In this document: one piece after another, positions 6,828-10,497 of the stretch
How positions within the stretch are numbered: the first letter of the stretch is position 1
Layout: every line of letters begins with the position of its first letter
NCBI GenBank assembly: GCA_023269645.1
Contig: JAHFPR010000039.1
Span: 1-10,497, forward strand
Origin: Alphaproteobacteria bacterium
GTDB lineage: Bacteria; Pseudomonadota; Alphaproteobacteria; Rickettsiales; UBA8987
Reading direction: 5' to 3'
DNA: 10,497 nt
Notes under the pieces: generated by a model
Database searches by the model: none
What the model saw: only the letters and a program-made list of their open reading frames with translations
Told to the model about the DNA's origin: nothing
Made by a program: the position numbers and the translations under genes

Positions 6828-7106
6828 ATGAAGAATTATGAGTACATCAAAAAGACTGCGAGGTCTAGCGAAGATGCTCCTTCCCATTGGCCTAAAGGGG
6901 TGGTTCCTATCACTATGAACGGCTTAAGTTTATTAGGCTTAGATGAAGATAATCAACCATATTGGGATGGAAAACCCGTTATTATAAAGAAAAAGATTCG
7001 TTTAGCTAAATGGGAATTGGCTGCGAGTTTATTGGCGGATTTTGGGGTGTTGTGTGGTGGGATTGGGCAGTTAATAACGGCAATAAAACCATACGTCATG
7101 CCCTGA
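6828..7106 (+). CDS. Small single-helix membrane protein of unknown function
   Basis: A 92-residue protein starting at the ATG at 6828, seven bases after a strong GGAGG that overlaps the 3' end of cysI. The N-terminal half is soluble, with VPITMNGLSLLGLDEDNQPYWDGKPV (residues 26-51 overall; key features are GLSLLG and YWDGKPV). A basic stretch (IKKKIRLAKW) leads into one hydrophobic helix at about 63-86. GL..LG.D....YWDGKPV plus one membrane helix recurs in small uncharacterised proteobacterial proteins as I remember them, but I know no named function. Base composition is AT-richer than the cys genes. The last three residues and stop (V-M-P-stop) are encoded by the palindromic element starting at 7094, so the native C-terminus may have been lost. 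Confidence 0.65.
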   Translation: MKNYEYIKKTARSSEDAPSHWPKGVVPITMNGLSLLGLDEDNQPYWDGKPVIIKKKIRLAKWELAASLLADFGVLCGGIGQLITAIKPYVMP

Positions 7107-7199
7107 ATTTGCAAAGCAAATTCTAGGGGCATCCATCAACCAACAAGCTCGTTGTGAAATAGATCGCCCTAGAATCGCTATGCGATTCAGGCGATGACG
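7094..7199. repeat. Double-hairpin palindromic element, CTAGGG type, copy A
   Basis: A 106-base element bounded by CGTCATG and CGATGACG. The left arm contains CCCTGAATTTGC and its complement GCAAATTCTAGGGG, ending ATCCAT. The right arm begins with TAGATCGCCCTAGAATCG and mirrors it. Copy B at 7778-7887 belongs to the same type but in the opposite orientation, since its left arm matches this copy's right arm (CGTCATCGCCTGAATCGC). It supplies the stop codon of the upstream small gene, and its last base adjoins the AGGAAAG Shine-Dalgarno of the siroheme gene. Confidence 0.85.
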
Positions 7200-7210
7200 A
7201 GGAAAGAATT

Positions 7211-7909
7211 ATGTTACCTATCATCCTAGACACAAAAGTGCTCCGCATCATCCTCATCGGCAGCGGCGCGGCCACCGAGCGGCGCAAAAAGTTGCTGGAG
7301 GATGCGGGGGGTGTACTTACCCGTCATTGCGAGGAGGCGGAGCCGACGCGGCAATCCAGTGCGGTGGTCTGGATTGCTTCGCCTTCGGCTCGCAATGACG
7401 AGCTTGGCAAAGCACTGGAAAATGCAAATATCGTCTTCATCGCGGATTTCGATGAAGCAACCACCGCGCGTATCTATAGGTTGGCAAAAGCGGCGGGGGC
7501 ACTGGTGAATGCGGAGGATAAGAAGGAATATTGCGATTTCCATGTGCCCGCTATCGTGCGGAGGGGGGATCTGCTGCTGACGGTTTCCACGAACGCGCAA
7601 AGCCCCCGGCTGGCACGGCGCATCCGCCAGAAATTGCAGGAGCAGTTCGGCGCGGAATGGGCGGAGCACACAGCGGAACTGGGAAAATTGCGTCAGCAAT
7701 GGCTCGCGAAAAATATCCATTTCGACGATCTGGCGAAAAAAACGGACGAGGTGATTGATGCACGGGGGTGGCTAAGGCCGTCATCGCCTGAATCGCGGAG
7801 CGATTCTAGGGCGATCCATGCTGAGGCGGGAACGGACGGAGAGATGGATACCCCTAGAATTGCCTTCGGCAATTCAGGGCATGACGGTAAAGAGAAGGTC
7901 AAGCCATGA
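7211..7909 (+). CDS. cysG: Siroheme synthase N-terminal domain protein (precorrin-2 dehydrogenase/ferrochelatase, Met8/CysG-N type) carrying two repeat insertions
   Basis: It would oxidise precorrin-2 to sirohydrochlorin and may insert iron, making the siroheme needed by CysI. The NAD-binding motif is GSGAATERRKKLL (17-29). The dimerisation region has NAEDKKEYCDFHVPAIV, whose Asp corresponds to the catalytic Asp104 of E. coli CysG, and TVSTNAQSPRLARRIRQKL follows. There is no methyltransferase (uroporphyrinogen III) domain, so it is the short form. Two abnormal parts are seen: residues 38-63 (RHCEEAEPTRQSS...ARND) are encoded by a palindromic element replacing the usual second strand and linker of the Rossmann fold, and residues 190-226 are encoded by another element forming the C-terminal tail. 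The frame is open throughout and the stop overlaps cysH (ATGA). Activity is uncertain. Confidence 0.82.
   Translation: MLPIILDTKVLRIILIGSGAATERRKKLLEDAGGVLTRHCEEAEPTRQSSAVVWIASPSARNDELGKALENANIVFIADFDEATTARIYRLAKAAGALVNAEDKKEYCDFHVPAIVRRGDLLLTVSTNAQSPRLARRIRQKLQEQFGAEWAEHTAELGKLRQQWLAKNIHFDDLAKKTDEVIDARGWLRPSSPESRSDSRAIHAEAGTDGEMDTPRIAFGNSGHDGKEKVKP
7322..7400. repeat. Palindromic element (CATTGCGAG type) in frame inside the siroheme-synthase gene
   Basis: A 79-base element bounded by CGTCATTGCGAG and CTCGCAATGACG, with inner ends GCAATCCAG and CTGGATTGC. It has the same overall plan as the other elements but different hairpin sequences. Translated in the gene's frame it gives RHCEEAEPTRQSS at the left and WIASPSARND at the right, the peptide typical of such repeats when read in this frame. 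It lies in the Rossmann-fold part of the gene and does not disrupt the reading frame. Confidence 0.88.
7778..7887. repeat. Double-hairpin palindromic element, CTAGGG type, copy B, forming the gene's 3' end
   Basis: A 110-base element with ends CCGTCATCGCC and GGGCATGACGG. The left arm has TGAATCGC and its partner GCGATTCTAGGGCGATCCAT. The right arm has CCCCTAGAATTGCC, TTCGGCAATTCAGGG. It is the inverted counterpart of copy A at 7094-7199, and together they bracket the siroheme gene. It is read through in frame as residues 190-226 and ends 18 bases before the cysH start codon. Confidence 0.88.
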
Positions 7910-8646
7910 CCGCATCCTTAAGCCGCCTGCAGACTTATTACGGCGATTGGGAGGCGGAAAAGCTTCTCCAGGCGATGATTCTTGACGAGTTCAAGGGGAA
8001 AATCGCGCTGATTTCCTCCTTCGGTGCGGATTCGGCACTGCTCATTGAAATGGTGGCGAAGGTGAATTCGGCCACGCCTATCCTGTTCCTGGAAACCGGC
8101 AAGCATTTCGCGGAAACGCTGGAGTATGTGGCAATGCTGGAGCGGAAATTCAATCTGAAAGATTTGCGTCGTCTGCGCCCGCGCGAGGATATGCTTGAAA
8201 ATGCTGACCCGGACGGCGAGCTATGGAAAACGCAGGTGAACCGCTGCTGCTGGATACGCAAGGTGGAGCCGCTGAACAGCGCGCTCGGCACGGGGGAGTT
8301 TGAGGCGGTGATTACGGGGCGCAAGCGTTTCCAGACCTCCGACCGCAAGGAAATTGATAATATCGAACTGTTCAGCGACGGCATTTTCCGCATCAATCCG
8401 CTTGCGGGCTGGGATAAACACGCTATAAAACGCGAGTTCGCCGGGCGTGCCTTGCCGCAGCATCCGCTGGTGGCGAAGGGATTTCCCAGCATCGGCTGCG
8501 AGCCGTGCACGAAGCAGGTGCACCCCGGTGAGGACGAGCGTTCGGGCAGATGGGCGCATACGGTGGATATGCTCGGCACGCAGAAACAGGAATGCGGCAT
8601 CCACGTGCAGACGGGAAAAGTGACGGGGACGGATTGGTCGGTTTAG
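7906..8646 (+). CDS. cysH: Adenylyl-sulfate (APS) reductase, thioredoxin-dependent, [4Fe-4S] type
   Basis: It reduces activated sulfate to sulfite with electrons from thioredoxin. In 246 residues the protein has the PP-loop-like nucleotide site SSFGADSA (37-44), the FLETGKHF block (61-68), the cluster ligands Cys114-Cys115 and Cys198-x2-Cys201, and the catalytic Cys230 in the C-terminal ECGIH. The CC...CxxC cluster residues mark the enzyme as the APS-using type rather than the E. coli PAPS type, so APS kinase (CysC) would not be needed, which agrees with its absence here. The start overlaps the siroheme gene stop as ATGA, with GAAGG seven bases upstream, indicating translational coupling. All catalytic residues are intact. 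Confidence 0.95.
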   Translation: MTASLSRLQTYYGDWEAEKLLQAMILDEFKGKIALISSFGADSALLIEMVAKVNSATPILFLETGKHFAETLEYVAMLERKFNLKDLRRLRPREDMLENADPDGELWKTQVNRCCWIRKVEPLNSALGTGEFEAVITGRKRFQTSDRKEIDNIELFSDGIFRINPLAGWDKHAIKREFAGRALPQHPLVAKGFPSIGCEPCTKQVHPGEDERSGRWAHTVDMLGTQKQECGIHVQTGKVTGTDWSV

Positions 8647-8651
8647 GTAAT

Positions 8652-8679
8652 CGTCATTCCTGCCTACGCAGGAATGACG
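8652..8679. repeat. Solo palindromic hairpin (ATTCCTGC type) after cysH
   Basis: A perfect 12-base inverted repeat, CGTCATTCCTGC and GCAGGAATGACG, with a CTAC loop, six bases after the cysH stop. It is the single-arm form of the element at 9011-9114. No T-run follows, so it is not a classical intrinsic terminator, although it may stall or protect the transcript 3' end. Confidence 0.8.
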
Positions 8680-8695
8680 GAGCGGGTGGCGGGTT

Positions 8696-8986
8696 ATGGA
8701 GAAACTATTTTATGTTTACATTATGGCAAGTGCCTATAATGGAACGCTTTACGTTGGAGTGACTTCAAATTTACTAAAGCGGGTATGGGAGCATAAAGAA
8801 GGAGTTGTTAAAGGTTTTACCAAGCGTTATGACGTAAAAATGCTGGTGTATTACGAAGTGCATGACCGGGCAGAGTATGCAATACCCCGTGAGAAGCAGA
8901 TAAAGGCCTGGAAACGCCAGTGGAAGATAAATTTGATAGAGAGCATGAATCCGGAATGGAAAGATTTATACGAGACCTTAATTTAG
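8696..8986 (+). CDS. GIY-YIG nuclease-superfamily protein (short stand-alone type)
   Basis: A 96-residue single-domain protein. The GIY equivalent is YVYIM (6-10), the YIG equivalent is LYVGVTSNLLKRVWEHK (18-34) with the conserved Arg29, and the probable metal-binding Glu is in REKQIKAW. It closes with NLIESMNPEWKDLYETL, typical of the short YhbQ/UPF0213-like group common in alphaproteobacteria. The biological role of this group is poorly known; DNA-nuclease activity is a family expectation. It is AT-richer than the surrounding cys genes and is flanked on both sides by palindromic elements of the same type (8652-8679 and 9011-9114), between cysH and cysD. Its start is weakly supported by GGTGGCGGG upstream of the ATG. 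Confidence 0.88.
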   Translation: MEKLFYVYIMASAYNGTLYVGVTSNLLKRVWEHKEGVVKGFTKRYDVKMLVYYEVHDRAEYAIPREKQIKAWKRQWKINLIESMNPEWKDLYETLI

Positions 8987-9010
8987 CCATCATGCCAGCG
9001 CAGGTGGCTC

Positions 9011-9114
9011 CGTCATTCCTGCGAAGGCAGGAATCCATGTCGTTGCGAAGCAACGAAGTTAGTGGTGTTTGCCGCTACGCGGCAACATGGATGCCAGCCT
9101 TCGCTGGCATGACG
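9011..9114. repeat. Double-hairpin palindromic element (mixed ATTCCTGC/GCCAGC arms)
   Basis: A 104-base element. The left arm CGTCATTCCTGCGAAGGC... (9011-9039) and right arm (9086-9114, ending GCTGGCATGACG) are imperfect mutual complements, each also self-complementary. The centre holds two further small hairpins, CGTTGCGAAGCAACG (9041-9055) and TTGCCGCTACGCGGCAA (9069-9085), so four stems are possible. A degenerate additional arm (CATGCCAGCGCAGGTGGC) adjoins at about 8991-9008. It occupies most of the gap between the GIY-YIG gene and cysD. Confidence 0.87.
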
Positions 9115-9153
9115 AAGAAATTTATTACGAAGATTTATAAATAGGTAGACACT

Positions 9154-9987
9154 ATGAATCACCTCGACAAACTCGAAGCGCAGAGCATTTACATCTTCCG
9201 CGAGGCGTTCAACAAAATCAACAATATGGCGATGTTGTGGAGTTTCGGGAAAGATAGCAACGTGATGATCCACCTTGCGCGGAAGGCGTTTTTCGGCAAG
9301 GTTCCGTTCCCGCTCATCCATGTGGATACGGAGCTGGAATTTCCGGAGGTGTATGCCTTCCGTGATCGCTACGTGGAACAGTGGAACATCCAGTTCATCG
9401 GCCCCGTCGCGCCCCCCATCGAGGCGACGGACGCGAGCCTGCCCTGGGCGGCGCGCGTGGCGGCGCGGAAAACGCTGGGACTCAAAGAGGTGCTGAAAGC
9501 GCATCATTTCAACGGCATCATAACGGGCATCCGCCGTGATGAGGAGGGCACACGCGCGAAGGAGCGTTATTTTTCCCCCCGCGATGCCGAGGGTAACTGG
9601 GACGTGAAGGATCAGCCGCCGGAATTCTGGGATCAGTTCATGACCGATTTCCCCCCCGGAACCCACGTGCGCATCCATCCGCTGCTGCACTGGACGGAAC
9701 TGGACATCTGGCAGTATATCGAGCGCGAGCAAATCCCCATCGTGCCGCTGTACCTGGCGAAAACCTATGGCGAATTCCACGGGCGCAATTTTGAGGGCAA
9801 ATCCATGCGCTTCCGCAGCCTCGGCGAAATCGGCATCACCTGGCCGCTGGAAAGCACCGCCGACACCATCGAGAAAATCATCGCGGAACTGAAGGTGACC
9901 AAAACCTCCGAACGCTCCGGCAGGCCGATGGGCAAGGATGAGGACGAAGCCGCGTTCGAGAAGCTGCGCGCGGCGGGTTATATGTGA
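9154..9987 (+). CDS. cysD: Sulfate adenylyltransferase subunit 2 (ATP sulfurylase, CysD type)
   Basis: With CysN it forms APS from sulfate and ATP, the first step of sulfate assimilation. The 277-residue protein has the PP-loop SFGKDS (30-35), LIHVDTELEFPE, the GIRRDEEGTRAKER block (125-138), HWTELDIWQYIE (179-190), MRFRSLG (218-224) and TSERSGR (251-257). It is about 25 residues shorter than E. coli CysD and lacks the insert after the VPLYLA motif. The Shine-Dalgarno is modest (AGG, then 11 bases). CysN normally follows cysD, but here the next gene is rnhA on the other strand, 12 bases away. The GTPase partner must be elsewhere or absent. A PAPS-reductase-family protein of another role is possible but less likely given the full CysD motif set. 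Confidence 0.9.
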   Translation: MNHLDKLEAQSIYIFREAFNKINNMAMLWSFGKDSNVMIHLARKAFFGKVPFPLIHVDTELEFPEVYAFRDRYVEQWNIQFIGPVAPPIEATDASLPWAARVAARKTLGLKEVLKAHHFNGIITGIRRDEEGTRAKERYFSPRDAEGNWDVKDQPPEFWDQFMTDFPPGTHVRIHPLLHWTELDIWQYIEREQIPIVPLYLAKTYGEFHGRNFEGKSMRFRSLGEIGITWPLESTADTIEKIIAELKVTKTSERSGRPMGKDEDEAAFEKLRAAGYM

Positions 9988-9999
9988 CGGCAGGATATT

Positions 10000-10440
10000 T
10001 TACCGGCGCAGCGAAAGAATAGCCTTCCGCGCCAGCGCATCCGCGCGTTCGTTGCCATCGTGGCCGTTATGGCCTTTCACCCAGTGCCAGGTGACTTCGT
10101 GCGACTGGATTTCCTTATCCAGTTCCTGCCAGAGATCAACATTTTTTACAGGCTGCCTGCTGGCGGTTTTCCAACCGTTCCGCTTCCATCCCTTGATCCA
10201 TTCCGTGATGCCGTGCATGACATATTTACTATCGGTGACGATCTCCACCCGGCACGGATTTTTAAGCTGCTGCAGCGCGCGGATGACAGCGGTAAGCTCC
10301 ATGCGGTTGTTGGTGGTGGCATCCTCCCCGCCGGAAAGCTCTTTCATATGATCGCCGGATTGCAGCAACGCGCCCCATCCGCCGGGTCCGGGGTTTCCGG
10401 AGCAAGCACCATCCGTATGGATAATCACGTGTTTTTTCAT
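10000..10440 (-). CDS. rnhA: Ribonuclease HI
   Basis: It cleaves the RNA strand of RNA-DNA hybrids, removing primers and R-loops. The 146-residue protein has every catalytic residue in the E. coli numbering: Asp10 (HTDGACSGNPGPGGWGA), Glu48 (NNRMELTA), Asp70 (VTDSKYV), His124 (VKGHNGH) and Asp134 (NERADALA). The start is the ATG at 10440. It converges tail to tail with cysD with only 12 bases between the stop codons, and I see no terminator there, so the two transcripts may overlap. Confidence 0.98.
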   Translation of the reverse strand: MKKHVIIHTDGACSGNPGPGGWGALLQSGDHMKELSGGEDATTNNRMELTAVIRALQQLKNPCRVEIVTDSKYVMHGITEWIKGWKRNGWKTASRQPVKNVDLWQELDKEIQSHEVTWHWVKGHNGHDGNERADALARKAILSLRR

Positions 10441-10462
10441 TTGCGTTAGTGATTTGTTAACG

Positions 10463-10490
10463 ATTATGTGCTACAATGCGCACTCTACAA
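10463..10490 (-). promoter_or_regulatory. Possible rnhA promoter with a possible divergent promoter
   Basis: Upstream of rnhA on the minus strand, TTGTAG (10485-10490), 16 bases, CATAAT (10463-10468) is a weak sigma-70-like match. On the plus strand the overlapping TGCTACAAT (10469-10477) resembles an extended -10 box that could serve a gene beyond the right edge. Both are short-motif matches only. Confidence 0.3.
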
Positions 10491-10497
10491 CAAATTT

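Noticed and set aside
8652..8679. Rho-independent terminator after cysH
   Set aside because: The stem is perfect but no T-tract follows, and the sequence matches the palindromic element family.
9013..9780. A 255-codon minus-strand open frame opposite cysD
   Set aside because: Antisense to cysD and partly made of the palindromic repeat; no family resemblance.
9988..9999. Bidirectional terminator between cysD and rnhA
   Set aside because: The 12-base gap holds no convincing stem-loop with a T-run in either direction.

Overview
The window looks like a chromosomal segment from an alphaproteobacterium of moderate to high GC. The evidence is the gene order rpsL-rpsG-fusA-tuf, the EF-Tu N-terminus with its KPHCNIGTIGHVDHGKTTL-type motif, a small alphaproteobacterial-type hypothetical gene upstream of rpsL, and many short palindromic repeats of the kind known from Rickettsiales and relatives. 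I cannot name the genus. No tRNA, rRNA, CRISPR array, transposase or phage gene was seen.

Left part (1-3997, minus strand): the str operon, read right to left. A likely promoter (3802-3830) and a leader hairpin (3716-3740) precede rpsL, then come rpsG, fusA, a retropepsin-like clan AA aspartic protease, and the first 40 codons of tuf, which run off the left edge. The protease gene between fusA and tuf is unexpected; its Shine-Dalgarno overlaps the fusA stop codon. The rpsL-rpsG and rpsG-fusA spacers each consist almost entirely of a copy of a heptad-based inverted repeat (TAACGAR/CGTTAAT-type units). A palindromic element (3881-3981) separates the promoter region from a small DUF6898-like gene.

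Middle and right part (4402-9987, plus strand): an AbrB/MazE-type antitoxin and overlapping PemK/MazF-type toxin lie four bases upstream of cysI and appear to head a sulfate-assimilation cluster. The order is cysI (sulfite reductase hemoprotein), a small one-helix membrane protein, the CysG N-terminal/Met8-type siroheme domain, cysH (Fe-S type APS reductase), a GIY-YIG nuclease-like protein and cysD (ATP sulfurylase subunit 2). Together these would activate sulfate, reduce APS to sulfite, make siroheme for the reductase and reduce sulfite to sulfide. CysN, CysC and CysJ are not in the window. Right edge: rnhA (minus strand) converges on cysD and has a possible divergent promoter region upstream.

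The most unusual feature is a set of short mosaic palindromic elements sharing one architecture: CGTCAT, a hairpin, ATCCA, a centre, TGGAT, a hairpin, ATGACG. Five full or nearly full copies and one solo hairpin are present. One sits in frame inside the siroheme-synthase gene, one forms that protein's C-terminal tail, one supplies the stop codon of the upstream gene and borders the siroheme gene's ribosome-binding site, and two bracket the GIY-YIG gene.
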